Source: Armatimonadota bacterium (GTDB lineage: Bacteria; Armatimonadota; Fimbriimonadia; Fimbriimonadales; Fimbriimonadaceae). Taken from it: DNA of 64,000 bases. Below, piece after piece: positions 41,830-50,644 of the stretch. The notes beneath the pieces were generated by a model. That model was not told where the DNA came from and did no database searches. It worked only from the letters and a program-made list of their open reading frames with translations. Numbering within the stretch: the stretch's first letter is position 1; the number at the start of each line of letters is the position of its first letter. The stretch is taken from assembly GCA_018268375.1 (NCBI GenBank), contig JAFDWS010000002.1, forward strand, positions 1 through 64,000, given 5' to 3'. Both the position numbers and the translations under genes were made by a program.

Positions 41830-42830
41830 TTTACCGAGACACCCCAGGTGCATACGACGCTGGACAGGTCGCAACTGGAATCTTGGTCCGCGGCATACGC
41901 GTCGATGGTTACTATACGATTGTCGAGTCGTGCGACGTGAACTTCGAGCATGAAGTCGACTTGAAGACATATATTCAGGGCGGTCCCAATTCGTCTATTG
42001 TAGACATGGGCAAAAAGGTCTTAAAAGGCCAAATCGTGTTACCTGTCCGTGTCGACCGCGACGGTGCGCTTGAAATGGCTACTCGGCGACTCTTGTCCGC
42101 GGCCCATGACCCAAGCGCGTCAATCACTCTTGACACCAATCATATCTTGTCGTACAGCCGCATTGCTGCTGACAATGGTCAAGGAGGAGACAGTGATAAC
42201 GAGTTGTTGTCATTGGACTGCATGGTTATCGAAGAACTTTCTTTGACGGCCGCCCCAGACACAGGTGTAAAACTCACGGTGTCGTTCACTGGCATGGTCG
42301 ACGCACGTGCGCCAGCCGACTTGGTCGCGCCCCCGTCAAGTTTTCTACTGGGCAGGACGTTGTCTTTCCAAGACTGTGATTGTTCGCGATTGGCCAGCGC
42401 CATGCGCAATGTAGTGTCATTCAATGTAACGGTGCGAAACAAAATTATCGCGCCGGCCTTTATCCCTCCTTGTGACGTGGACAACCGCGCGACTTCTTGG
42501 TCGGGCACTTCTCCGAACCAACCTGCAGACTGGGCTTTCATGCCCGAGCAGCCGTTGATACTAGGCATCGAAGAAGTGCGATGGGGCGGAGATTTTCAAG
42601 AAGTGCTGCGCAAAGGCGGAGACACCGAGACTCACATGCACGCAGGCTGGATACAAGACGAAGATTTGACATTCACCTTCGGTCCGGCTCGAGCCGTGTT
42701 CAAGGTGCCGCTGTACAAAGTGTCTCGTGTCCCGCTTGTCGCGGGCATCCTAAACCGCAAAACTGAGTTTATGGGCGTGGTAAAACCCAGCCGTTTGAAC
42801 TCGCCCACCTCGTTGTTCTTTTTCAGCTAA
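41826..42830 (+). CDS. Tail-tube-like virion protein, paralogue 1
   Basis: A 334-residue protein with no catalytic motif. It shares with the next gene a segment near residue 45: DLKTYIQGGPNSSIVDMG here, KPETYIQGTPKTRVLNIG there, followed in both by a strand (QIVLPVRV / DLQMPILV) and then a region ending in D-P. This pattern of beta strands around G-x-x-I-L-P is common in phage tail tube and related proteins, so a structural role is likely. The middle holds SLTAAPDTGVKLTVSFTG, a further strand-rich section. There is no strong ribosome-binding site, and a hairpin covers the start. Assignment by pattern only. Confidence 0.5.
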   Translation: MIYRDTPGAYDAGQVATGILVRGIRVDGYYTIVESCDVNFEHEVDLKTYIQGGPNSSIVDMGKKVLKGQIVLPVRVDRDGALEMATRRLLSAAHDPSASITLDTNHILSYSRIAADNGQGGDSDNELLSLDCMVIEELSLTAAPDTGVKLTVSFTGMVDARAPADLVAPPSSFLLGRTLSFQDCDCSRLASAMRNVVSFNVTVRNKIIAPAFIPPCDVDNRATSWSGTSPNQPADWAFMPEQPLILGIEEVRWGGDFQEVLRKGGDTETHMHAGWIQDEDLTFTFGPARAVFKVPLYKVSRVPLVAGILNRKTEFMGVVKPSRLNSPTSLFFFS

Positions 42831-42914
42831 GTGCGCGCTGCAACGAGGCTAGTAGGTAGGACTCACACTGGTGGCTAACGTAGTTCTAGACCCTCCAGTC
42901 TTGGACGAACAACC

Positions 42915-43946
42915 ATGCCTATCAGGAACGAGTTAATAGGTGCATTCAAAACCATCAGAATCGGTGGCACTAGGTTCGTTCTGGCCGAAAATGCATCACG
43001 TCGTCGCGAAATGGATGTAAAGCCAGAGACTTACATTCAAGGCACTCCTAAAACACGGGTGCTCAACATCGGTGGTGCTTCAGAACAAATCGACTTGCAA
43101 ATGCCTATCCTGGTCGGCCCGGCTTCAGTCCTTGACGGCCGCAGTCTATTGTTGGAGCAAATTACGAACGCACTAGACCCTGTGAATGCGACACTGCCGC
43201 TGATTCAAAATGCAAGCATTGCGATTAACGAGGCCCAAACAGCCATTAACTTGTCGCTCATCAGCGACGGAGACCCAAACCAGCCACCTGTCTTCGAGGT
43301 CTTTGGCGATGTCCCGGCCGGTTTTCAAGGAGCGGGGAACAATGTCCCGTCTTATCTGTTGGACCCTTCGCATGCAGGATGTCCCACGCGTGTAGCCCGG
43401 TTCTACGACTTCCGCGTCAATCTGGCGGGCTTTTTCATGTACGTCATGGACCTCAAGCTGCAAGTCCAAGTCTCCACTGAAAAGCACAACTTCTTGGGTG
43501 GCACCACTGATTGTGACCCAGGCGACGATGTCCAGGATTTTGAACGCAATTGGGGCACCCAATTTCCCTTCCTTGGCGTGTCAGGTGTCACAGTGTCAGG
43601 CACTGGCACTGCCGCCGTCCTTTTGGAAGACCTGACCGGAGATTACGATTTCGATGACTACGACCAAGACTACGCATGGCAAGAGGGCGACGAATCCCTG
43701 AACTTGTCGTACGGACAAGGCGCGGGCTCAGACATTACGTTACAGCTTCCAGGTCAGCCTGTGTGCGTACCAAGCACTTTTTGCGTGCGCATCTACAACC
43801 CGAACACGTCTCAGTGGGAGAGTTTGTTCTATGATGGGTCTTCAGAAGTCGTAGACCTCAGTAAAAGCGTTGTCAAAATGTCTTCGTTCAATGTGACAAC
43901 GGGATTGCTCACGGCTCAGTTTGAATTTTTCTGCTGGGTGAAGTAA
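42915..43946 (+). CDS. Tail-tube-like virion protein, paralogue 2
   Basis: A 343-residue beta-rich protein homologous to the previous gene over the N-terminal half (same TYIQG-x-P motif near residue 43). Its N-terminus (FKTIRIGGTRFVLAENASRR) and later parts (VARFYDFRVNLAGFFMYV, MDLKLQVQVSTEKHNFLGG) fit a tube- or baseplate-type fold. The C-terminal ~120 residues hold an acidic, Asp/Tyr-rich stretch (TGDYDFDDYDQDYAWQEGD) that may bind metal, and a small beta domain ending CWVK. It follows its paralogue after 84 bases without a clear promoter. A tail tube or minor tail function is inferred from the paralogy and neighbours. Confidence 0.5.
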   Translation: MPIRNELIGAFKTIRIGGTRFVLAENASRRREMDVKPETYIQGTPKTRVLNIGGASEQIDLQMPILVGPASVLDGRSLLLEQITNALDPVNATLPLIQNASIAINEAQTAINLSLISDGDPNQPPVFEVFGDVPAGFQGAGNNVPSYLLDPSHAGCPTRVARFYDFRVNLAGFFMYVMDLKLQVQVSTEKHNFLGGTTDCDPGDDVQDFERNWGTQFPFLGVSGVTVSGTGTAAVLLEDLTGDYDFDDYDQDYAWQEGDESLNLSYGQGAGSDITLQLPGQPVCVPSTFCVRIYNPNTSQWESLFYDGSSEVVDLSKSVVKMSSFNVTTGLLTAQFEFFCWVK

Positions 43947-43948
43947 GA

Positions 43949-44452
43949 CTACCATTCTTCGATGTCGTATTGATAAGGCCAATCATCGACGGGGTGAAGC
44001 CCTTCAAATAAACTGTTGACGATGCCCAGCCTCACATCAGATAAACTGCTGAGTATGCAGGCATCGACAACGGAAAGAACTTGTGTGAACGATTTTCCTT
44101 CGTTGTCTTTCCATATTGCGCGGGCATAATAAACGTCACCGTGTTTAGACTCTATCACGGTTTGTGCCAAAGTCATGCGGCAGACTTTTTGAGCCAAGTG
44201 CATATAAGCTGCGTAAACGTCTGGGATGTGTGCTCTTCGCCCAAAACCGTTGCAATGAAAAGAAATTTGAGTGCCCTCGACTGAAGTAATGGGCACGACG
44301 TATCCTTCGCCCTCTATCACCAAGACCAAAATCGTTTCATCGACTTCGCGTGCACAAACAGCATAGAATCGTTCGATTGTCACGACTTTCAGGTCGTTTA
44401 TGTCTCTCAGCTCAGCCTCCAGCTCGCCCTTATTGTACTTTCGTTCTTTCAC
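43949..44452 (-). CDS. Bifunctional-nuclease-like protein (DUF151/BFN fold)
   Basis: A 167-residue protein starting at GTG with GAGG 11 bases upstream. Its pattern resembles the bifunctional nuclease (DUF151) domain: LVLVIEGEGYVVPITSVEG near residue 45 (compare the strand pair before the LPI signature), an IPDVYAAYMHLAQKV helix, VIESKHGDVYYARAIW (compare the D-G-x-F-Y-A strand), and VLSVVDACILSSLSDV (compare D-A-R-P-S-D-A-I-A-L-A). The Arg/Ser pair of the consensus is changed, so activity is uncertain. BFN proteins cleave DNA and RNA. It is the last of a dnaK - rnhB - BFN operon and overlaps rnhB by 23 bases. Its stop lies two bases from the convergent paralogue. Confidence 0.45.
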   Translation of the reverse strand: MKERKYNKGELEAELRDINDLKVVTIERFYAVCAREVDETILVLVIEGEGYVVPITSVEGTQISFHCNGFGRRAHIPDVYAAYMHLAQKVCRMTLAQTVIESKHGDVYYARAIWKDNEGKSFTQVLSVVDACILSSLSDVRLGIVNSLFEGLHPVDDWPYQYDIEEW

Positions 44453-45110
44453 ACGTTTTCCTCAACAGGTCAGACCGGTCTTCTTCCCGGTATTGGTCGA
44501 CTTTGTATGAAAAACGGTGCAATCCTCGTACTCGCCCTAGATTCTTGACCGCACTCCTGTGAACAGGAGTGACGTAACCTACATGGTCTTGTAGGCCATA
44601 CCCTGGATGTACCGTGTCAAGCTCTTGCATCAGCGTGTCTCGGTAGACCTTCGCGACAATAGACGCGGCAGCAACGACATGCGACAAAGCGTCGGCCTTG
44701 GACATCATAGTGTGCGGCTCGAGTCCACAATCGGGCATTTGGTCTAACACATATAGGTTCACGTCGTCTTCCAAGTTCTGTGCGGCCGCTTTTGCGGCCA
44801 TGCGCGAGGCGTGTGCGTTCGCCCAAGTCAAGCCCTTTCGGTCAATCAGTCGTGGCTCTACTTCGTACACCGCCCATGCTAAAGCCTTGCTTTTGACTTC
44901 TTCAGCAAGTGCAGGCCTCAAGTGTGCTTTGACTTGCTTACTGTCTGTCAATCCCGGAATAAATGTCTCTCGGGCAAAAACGACAGCACCGACAACCAGC
45001 GGTCCGGCCCAGGCCCCTCGGCCCACTTCATCGACACCGCACAGCAATTCGCCATATTTTTCGCGCAGAACGTTGTCATTGGCCCAAGCAGTTTCGGGGG
45101 GCACTCTCAT
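44430..45110 (-). CDS. rnhB: Ribonuclease HII
   Basis: A 226-residue RNase HII, which cuts the RNA strand of RNA-DNA hybrids and removes single ribonucleotides from DNA. Motifs: CGVDEVGRGAWAGPLVVGAV (catalytic D27, E28), VLDQMPDCG (third Asp), MMSKADALSHVVAAASIVAK (fourth Asp, in KAD) and HPGYGLQDHVGY with a following HRSAVKNLG. Length is normal. The start is taken as ATG 45110, which overlaps the dnaK stop in an ATGA arrangement. A reading from 45173 would lie well inside dnaK. In a phage it would remove RNA primers or R-loops during replication. Confidence 0.93.
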   Translation of the reverse strand: MRVPPETAWANDNVLREKYGELLCGVDEVGRGAWAGPLVVGAVVFARETFIPGLTDSKQVKAHLRPALAEEVKSKALAWAVYEVEPRLIDRKGLTWANAHASRMAAKAAAQNLEDDVNLYVLDQMPDCGLEPHTMMSKADALSHVVAAASIVAKVYRDTLMQELDTVHPGYGLQDHVGYVTPVHRSAVKNLGRVRGLHRFSYKVDQYREEDRSDLLRKTCERTKVQ

Positions 45111-46831
45111 TTGAGTATCTTCGCAGCAAAAAGCGCCATTTCTTTGTTGACTTTGACCATGGTTTCTTGACACGCTGTCTCGAGTTCGTCAAGCAATTTG
45201 ATGTTTTGAGACCCTTGTGCATCGGTCAAAGAGACAAAGACGTCGTCGACCTCTGCCTTGGTGTCCTCTGTCAAAATATGCCACACGTCACGCTTGAGCT
45301 GTTCGATTTGCTGAACACGACCAAGTAGTCTGTCTTGCGCTGCTGCGGTGGCGAAATAACGCTCGTCTTCAACTTTGTTCGCGGTGGCTTCTTCCATCAT
45401 TTTGGCGACTTCGTCTGCGGTCAAGCTTGAGCTACCGGTCAAAGTGACTTTGGCCATTAACTTGGTGGACAATTCTTCTGCTTTGACGCTAAGGATGCCA
45501 TTCGCGTCGACTGCGAAGGTCACTTCGACCTCAGGGACTCCTTTGGGGCGGTCAGGAATGCCTTCTAGCATAAATTGGCCCAGGAGTTTGTTCGCTGCCG
45601 CCTTTAAGCGCTCCCCTTGGTAGACCCTGATTGCGACTGTGGTTTGACTGTCCTCGGTCGTGGTGAACAATTTGGAAGCCTCTGTCGGGATGGTGGTGTT
45701 TCGGTCTATCATGCGGTCCATCACACCACTCGCCGCTTCTACGCCGAGTGTCAAAGGGATGACGTCGATGAGCAGCACGTCACTTTTAGTCTGGCCAGAC
45801 AAGATGGCTGCCTGCTTGGCCGCGCCAACTGCTACAGCTTCGTCCACATTGACAGACTTGTTCGGCCGCTTCCCAGTCCATTGTTCGACCAGTTGAGAGA
45901 CAAGTGGCACACGGGTACTGCCGCCTACGAACACGACTTCGTCAATTTGTGAGGCTTTGTAGCCGGCATCACGCAGTGCTGCCTCTACGCAGGTTTTGGT
46001 GCGTTCTAAAATTGGCGTGATGAGTTCTTCGAACTTAGCGCGCGTAACATCGACAGGCGGTCTGCCTGGCACGGACACTTTGGTCTTTTCGACACCCGTG
46101 AGGCTTTTCTTAGCGGCCTCGGCCGATGCTCGCAGTGCGGCCAGGCCTTCTGGGTCGTCAACCGGTTCGTCCCAGCACGTTTGGCAGTACTCCATGATGG
46201 CAGTGTCAAAATCATCGCCACCAAGTTGGACGTCTCCATTCGTGGATTTTACGTCGAACAGCCCATCGCCACTCAGACTCAATATGGTCACGTCGAACGT
46301 GCCGCCCCCTAAGTCGTACACCAAGACGGTCTCTTTGGCTTTTTTGTCCAACCCGTAGGCCAACGCGGCCGCTGTGGGCTCGTTGATGACTCGAAGCACC
46401 TCAAAGCCGGCCAGTTCTCCCGCTGTCTTGGTGCATTGTCGGGCATCGCTGTCAAAATACGCAGGCACAGTAATGACTGCTTGTGACACTTCGTGGCCTA
46501 GGTAGCTCTCAGCGTCTCGTTTTAGTTTTTTGAGAATTTCTGAACTGATTTGCTCCGGACTAAGGGGCTGTTCGTCAATATGATAGCGAAAATTGGTGCC
46601 CATGCGTCGTTTGACTGAACGTATAGTGGACTGTGGGTTCCATTTTTCTCCCTCTGCCGCCAGTCGGCCGACCACACGCTCGCCCGTTTCCCAAATGGCG
46701 AACACAGACGGCGTCAGTCGGTCTCCTTCCGCATTTGGCAACACTTCGGTGCGGCCATCCAGGGTGACGCAAGCGACGACACTGTTCGTAGTGCCTAAAT
46801 CAATTCCAAGAGCTTTTACTTTTTGACTCAT
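45107..46831 (-). CDS. dnaK: DnaK/Hsp70 chaperone
   Basis: A 574-residue Hsp70. The ATPase domain has GIDLGTTNSVVA (residues 9-20), VYDLGGGTFDVTILS and VVFVGGSTRVPLV. Substrate-binding domain motifs include DVIPLTLGVEA and RNTTIPTEASKLF. The C-terminal lid is short: the protein lacks roughly 40-60 residues of the usual ~610-640 and has no EEVD or acidic disordered tail. Hsp70 binds exposed hydrophobic segments with J-domain partners and a GrpE exchange factor. Two J-domain genes are in the window, but no grpE was seen, so a host GrpE may serve. It heads the dnaK - rnhB - BFN operon. Confidence 0.97.
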   Translation of the reverse strand: MSQKVKALGIDLGTTNSVVACVTLDGRTEVLPNAEGDRLTPSVFAIWETGERVVGRLAAEGEKWNPQSTIRSVKRRMGTNFRYHIDEQPLSPEQISSEILKKLKRDAESYLGHEVSQAVITVPAYFDSDARQCTKTAGELAGFEVLRVINEPTAAALAYGLDKKAKETVLVYDLGGGTFDVTILSLSGDGLFDVKSTNGDVQLGGDDFDTAIMEYCQTCWDEPVDDPEGLAALRASAEAAKKSLTGVEKTKVSVPGRPPVDVTRAKFEELITPILERTKTCVEAALRDAGYKASQIDEVVFVGGSTRVPLVSQLVEQWTGKRPNKSVNVDEAVAVGAAKQAAILSGQTKSDVLLIDVIPLTLGVEAASGVMDRMIDRNTTIPTEASKLFTTTEDSQTTVAIRVYQGERLKAAANKLLGQFMLEGIPDRPKGVPEVEVTFAVDANGILSVKAEELSTKLMAKVTLTGSSSLTADEVAKMMEEATANKVEDERYFATAAAQDRLLGRVQQIEQLKRDVWHILTEDTKAEVDDVFVSLTDAQGSQNIKLLDELETACQETMVKVNKEMALFAAKILK

Positions 46832-46880
46832 GGTCCACGCAACTTATACTGCCGCATTGGCGCAGTCACGAGTAATTATG

Positions 46881-47225
46881 TCAAGAACGGTTGTCGTCCG
46901 AGTTTTGCTCGGATTCAATCACGGTCTTAAGGCTCTTAGGATTGCTCAGTTGGTTGCGGAAACTGCGCATTTCCTCGATTGTGATGGGAGAACCTTCTTT
47001 GCGTGCTTCCTCTTGGTCTTTAGGCAGCTTGTCGTAATAGTCGTGCGCCATGGCAATGGGCTGTGTGACCAAAAAAGTGTCTCGGCAGGCCGGGCAGCGC
47101 ATAACAGCGAACACCTCGAGCTCGGATTGCATTTTATAGCCCAAGTGTGACGCTTTGGTGAAAAGCTCGCCACAGTTCCTGTTGAGGCATTGACGAGGCA
47201 TTCCTGAAATCCTATGGCTGCGCAT
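46881..47225 (-). CDS. Zinc-ribbon-like small protein
   Basis: A 114-residue protein with cysteine pairs C-x4-C near residues 13-18 and CPAC near 44-47, a likely zinc ribbon, and a helical charged C-terminus (YDKLPKDQEEARKEG). An internal ATG at 47201 (MPRQC) is an alternative start with AGGA 11 bases upstream. No family is recognised. It lies between the helicase and dnaK genes on the same strand. Confidence 0.6.
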   Translation of the reverse strand: MRSHRISGMPRQCLNRNCGELFTKASHLGYKMQSELEVFAVMRCPACRDTFLVTQPIAMAHDYYDKLPKDQEEARKEGSPITIEEMRSFRNQLSNPKSLKTVIESEQNSDDNRS

Positions 47226-47272
47226 GGCTTTCTCTTCTGGACAAATTATATAGAAGGCCTTGAAGTACCTGC

Positions 47273-48934
47273 CTATGTCACCATGTAGACGCGGAACTCT
47301 GGCTCAAGGGCATAGGCCCGTTTGCGGCGCAAAGAGTGCGAGTGCAAGTCTTCTTGCTCGTCCATAAAGTCAATGACGACTGCATTGTTTTTGCCCTTTG
47401 CAGGTCTCAAAATGCGTCCTACTTGTTGAAAGGTCGTGACCGAGGACATGCTAGACCCGGCCAGAATCAATGTGTCAATACTAGGTTCGTCCACGCCAAC
47501 GTTGGCCCACTGTGTAGCTATCAAGATGTGTTTACGGCTGCCGCATTTCGCCAACATGCCCAAGCGGTAGTTCTGAGTGTCTTCGTCAGCATCGTCTTCG
47601 AGTCCGCTGCCATTGTCTTTTCCTGGGACAAAAACAGACTGCTCTATCATTTGCTCAAGAATGTCTCCATGGTCTAGGCGTTCGACCAATATCATGACCG
47701 CCCTTCCCGCTGCGAACATTTGCTCTGCAAACTGCTTGATGCGGTAATTGCGCTCCCAACAACGTACAATGTGTTTGTCGTAAACCTCGGTATAGTCTGA
47801 GGTTGATTCTAAGTGCCGGATTTTTACCATGAAAATCACGGGCGGCACCAACCACTTGTCCCGAATCAAGTCCGATGGTTTGATGACAATGAGATTGCGG
47901 CCAAAAGTGCCTTCGATGCGAATTTCCTGTCCGTCCTCCCGCCAGTTGGTCGCCGTGACACCAAAGCGATAAAACGCGTTTGACGCATGCTCCCCTAGTC
48001 TTTGAATAACAACGGCTGCAGTATGCGCTTCGTCGACGATGAACACGCCACAGTTTTGTACGAGGGCTTTGATGGCCTCTTTTTTTGCTATGTGCTGCAG
48101 TCGGGTATCGTACTTGTTTTTAGCTTTGCGCGCTGCATTTTTCAGGTCTTTTGTGAGCGTTCCATCAAGTTTGGCTTGCTCAAGTTTCTTTTCAGCATCT
48201 TGGGCTTCTTGTCGAAGTTGGTCGGTCTTTTTTCGAGTTACAAGTCCTGTGAATTCGTCGTAGACAATTCTGTCCCCTTTTGCCGTGTACTTTTCGTCAA
48301 ACGCCTGAAGTGCTGTTTGCCATGTCATTACGTTGACGCCTACTGACTCAAGGTCACAAACACCGTCTCCGGCGATGCCCACTTTTGCCGGCATGCCGTT
48401 CAAGGTCAAGTACTTGGCAAATTCCCGCTGTGTTTGGTACATTAGTGTCTTGGAGGGCACGATAAAGACGACTGGAGCGACTCCCATGCGCGCGATGAGT
48501 TCGCACGAAATCATGGTCTTGCCGCCGCCCGTCGCGACCGATAGCACTCCGCGACCTCGCGCCATCGCTGCCTGGACGACGTTTTCCTGGTAATCGCGCA
48601 ATGCCCGGTCGTATTGGGCGAAGTTGGTGGCGATATCGACGTGCGTCAGGTTTTTGGCGCGCTTGTCTTCGACGACGAACTCGACGTCGTTCTCGTCGAG
48701 CACGGTTTTTACCCGGTGGAGAAGACCGGTCGGGAATGTCTTGTCGCCGCGGTGATAGAGGCTTTTTTTGCCGTCCCAAGCGTTAGTTTTGAACTTCTCC
48801 GACCATTCGTGGCCACTGACCTCATACGCCAAAGCGTCCCTAATCTTGTCGTTGATGAGACGATAGGTGTCGTAATGCGGGTGTATGGCGCCGCGAATAA
48901 TTGACACGGCGTTGCTGAGTACTAAACGCACCAT
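47273..48934 (-). CDS. UvsW/XPB-like superfamily 2 helicase
   Basis: A 553-residue SF2 DNA helicase. After an N-terminal domain of ~105 residues it has a Q-type RDYQENVVQAAM segment, motif I SVATGGGKT near residue 137, motif II VDEAH near 300, motif III FGVTATN, and motif VI QQVGRILRP near 505. UvsW-type phage enzymes unwind branched DNA and convert origin R-loops; XPB-like ones open DNA for repair or transcription. Here a basic coiled-coil insert (residues ~210-290, RKKTDQLRQEAQDAEKKLEQ) separates the motif I/Ia part from motif II, which is unusual. The start is ATG 48934 without a clear ribosome-binding site. RNase HII and RecD2 in this window would fit a shared replication/recombination role. 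Confidence 0.88.
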   Translation of the reverse strand: MVRLVLSNAVSIIRGAIHPHYDTYRLINDKIRDALAYEVSGHEWSEKFKTNAWDGKKSLYHRGDKTFPTGLLHRVKTVLDENDVEFVVEDKRAKNLTHVDIATNFAQYDRALRDYQENVVQAAMARGRGVLSVATGGGKTMISCELIARMGVAPVVFIVPSKTLMYQTQREFAKYLTLNGMPAKVGIAGDGVCDLESVGVNVMTWQTALQAFDEKYTAKGDRIVYDEFTGLVTRKKTDQLRQEAQDAEKKLEQAKLDGTLTKDLKNAARKAKNKYDTRLQHIAKKEAIKALVQNCGVFIVDEAHTAAVVIQRLGEHASNAFYRFGVTATNWREDGQEIRIEGTFGRNLIVIKPSDLIRDKWLVPPVIFMVKIRHLESTSDYTEVYDKHIVRCWERNYRIKQFAEQMFAAGRAVMILVERLDHGDILEQMIEQSVFVPGKDNGSGLEDDADEDTQNYRLGMLAKCGSRKHILIATQWANVGVDEPSIDTLILAGSSMSSVTTFQQVGRILRPAKGKNNAVVIDFMDEQEDLHSHSLRRKRAYALEPEFRVYMVT

Positions 48935-48961
48935 ATGAGGCGTACATTGAGTTATCGCGCC

Positions 48962-49414
48962 TTAAAGAAGACAACGACAAGGTAATTTGGGAACGTTGTA
49001 CTCTTCCGCCGATGTGGCGCTGACATCTTTGCCCTGTGTGCCGTCCAGTACGCTCAACATCCGCCCAATAGCCTCAGTCTGGGCCTTGGACAGGCCGGCT
49101 TCTGTCTGCAAGCGAGTTAAGAAGTATGCCTTGGAATACGCAGCCCCTTGTGGCGTTTTTCCTTTCTTTTTTGTGTTCTCAAGCTCGTCGGCGATATCGT
49201 TCCACTTTTTAGCCACGGTCTTGCCTTTTTCCTCACCGACCGTGGTTGTAAGCTGGTCCTCAAGCAGGCTCCAGGCCATTTTGGCATAGTCACGAGTCCT
49301 TTGGTTCGCCATAACGAGCCAAAGCAACAAGGAACACACCACCACGGCAAGGATGGGTGCCGCGATTGGCGCAGCGCGCAGCGCGTACTCCTTGGCTATG
49401 TCTGACCAAGTCAT
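48962..49414 (-). CDS. Small membrane protein, possible holin-like
   Basis: A 150-residue protein with one N-terminal membrane span (AAPIAAPILAVVVCSLLLWL, near residues 14-34) and a charged, helical C-terminal domain. The layout resembles LLH-type phage holins: a short N-terminus, one span, then a helical region with WSLLEDQLTTTVGEEKGKTVAKKW. This is a similarity of architecture rather than of clear sequence. It could instead be a generic membrane tether. Its ATG overlaps the stop of the tiny upstream gene (ATGA), linking it to dnaJ in one transcript. Confidence 0.45.
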   Translation of the reverse strand: MTWSDIAKEYALRAAPIAAPILAVVVCSLLLWLVMANQRTRDYAKMAWSLLEDQLTTTVGEEKGKTVAKKWNDIADELENTKKKGKTPQGAAYSKAYFLTRLQTEAGLSKAQTEAIGRMLSVLDGTQGKDVSATSAEEYNVPKLPCRCLL

Positions 49415-49569
49415 GCTGCGTCGTCGGTTTCGGTTTCTTCAGTGGGTTGGGCTGCTTCCTCAAGGTTTTCGTCGTCGCTCATCATATTGGTGGCGACCAC
49501 CTCTTTGCCGTCTTTCGACGGCCGGAACACAGACTCAACCTTTCCACCTGGGATTGTGCGGTTCATCAT
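49411..49569 (-). CDS. Tiny acidic protein between dnaJ and the membrane gene
   Basis: A 52-residue open reading frame: it starts at ATG 49569, overlapping the dnaJ stop (ATGA), and ends at 49411, overlapping the start of the next gene (ATGA). This double overlap makes it very probably translated. The first half is basic-polar ([20 protein letters not shown]) and the second strongly acidic ([19 protein letters not shown]). No family is recognised; it is too short for a domain call. Confidence 0.65.
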   Translation of the reverse strand: MMNRTIPGGKVESVFRPSKDGKEVVATNMMSDDENLEEAAQPTEETETDDAA

Positions 49570-50612
49570 GTGCTTTTCACTTCCTGACTTTCCCTGGCCT
49601 TCAGATAGTTTTGAAGAGCAGATTCTTGTTCTGCAGTCAGGTTCTGAGGCATTTTGTACACAACCACGACTACTGCGTCGTGCCGCGTGCCATACATGTC
49701 GGTCAAACCTTTTTCTTCAGCCACGAACTGAGTGCCTGGTGGAGTCATCTTAGGAAGAACAATACGCAATTCCTCTTTTCCCTTGAGTCCCGCAGCGACC
49801 ATGGTGCAACCCAGCATGGCTTTGACAGGGTCGACTGGCAACTCATATACGGCCAAGTGACGTTGAAACTTGCATTTTTTGCTTACAGGCATGACATGCA
49901 CAAGCAAGTCTCCTGGTGGAGCCTCTGGGTGTTCGCGGTGTCCTGCCTGAGTAACGCGCAATTGTACGAAGGCCGCGCCGGCCGGTATCTCGAGTTCCAT
50001 AGACTCATTGGAAGTAATAAGACCGATGCCGTTACAATAGTCGCACAAGTTGCTATGTGTCATGCCGCGCCCGTTGCACTGCCTGCACGTGCCTAAGTCT
50101 TGCTGCATGACCATGTTCCCGCGCCGGTGGGTGTTTATGCGTCGACCGCGACCTCCGCAATCGGCACAAACAAGTGTCTCACCGAGACCTCCGCTGCCTT
50201 GGCAATGTTGGCAATACTCAGTCCTGCGAAAAGCTACTTGAGCCTTGTGTGGCTCAAAAAGCTTGGAAGCGTCTACCTCCAGCGTGACCTCTATGGGACT
50301 GTTGGTGTGCCTATAAAACCGCCCTCCTGGATTTACACCAAAGAAGTGGCTCATGATGTCTTCTGGTCTAAAACTAGGCTCGACGGGCTCACCATCAGGC
50401 CCAATAAGCCCTTGGTCGTACTTTTGACGCTTTTCGGGGTCGCTCAAAACAGCGTTGGCCTGACTGATTTCTTTGAACTTTTCTTCAGCCTCTGAATTGC
50501 CAGGATTGACGTCAGGATGATATTGACGCGCTAGTTTCCTGTACGCACTTTTGATTGCCTTGTCGTCAGCGTCTCGTGGGACACCAAGGACTTCGTAAAA
50601 GTCTGCTGCCAT
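49566..50612 (-). CDS. dnaJ: DnaJ chaperone
   Basis: A 348-residue class A J-domain chaperone. The J domain (residues ~4-68) has the HPD motif at 32-34. A linker of ~35 residues is shorter and less Gly/Phe-rich than in E. coli DnaJ. The zinc domain has four CxxCxGxG repeats: [24 protein letters not shown] and CDYCNGIG. The client-binding beta domains follow, and the C-terminus ends in a charged helix. It delivers unfolded proteins to DnaK and stimulates its ATPase. It lies five genes from dnaK on the same strand but in a separate cluster with protease genes. The stop overlaps the next small gene. Confidence 0.95.
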   Translation of the reverse strand: MAADFYEVLGVPRDADDKAIKSAYRKLARQYHPDVNPGNSEAEEKFKEISQANAVLSDPEKRQKYDQGLIGPDGEPVEPSFRPEDIMSHFFGVNPGGRFYRHTNSPIEVTLEVDASKLFEPHKAQVAFRRTEYCQHCQGSGGLGETLVCADCGGRGRRINTHRRGNMVMQQDLGTCRQCNGRGMTHSNLCDYCNGIGLITSNESMELEIPAGAAFVQLRVTQAGHREHPEAPPGDLLVHVMPVSKKCKFQRHLAVYELPVDPVKAMLGCTMVAAGLKGKEELRIVLPKMTPPGTQFVAEEKGLTDMYGTRHDAVVVVVYKMPQNLTAEQESALQNYLKARESQEVKST

Positions 50613-50644
50613 GGATTCTAACAGATTTTACCGCAGTTGGACAA

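Noticed and set aside
44430-45173. Longer RNase HII with an N-terminal extension starting at 45173
   Set aside because: It would overlap dnaK by 67 bases and adds a polar tail not seen in the family; the ATG at 45110 overlaps the dnaK stop neatly.
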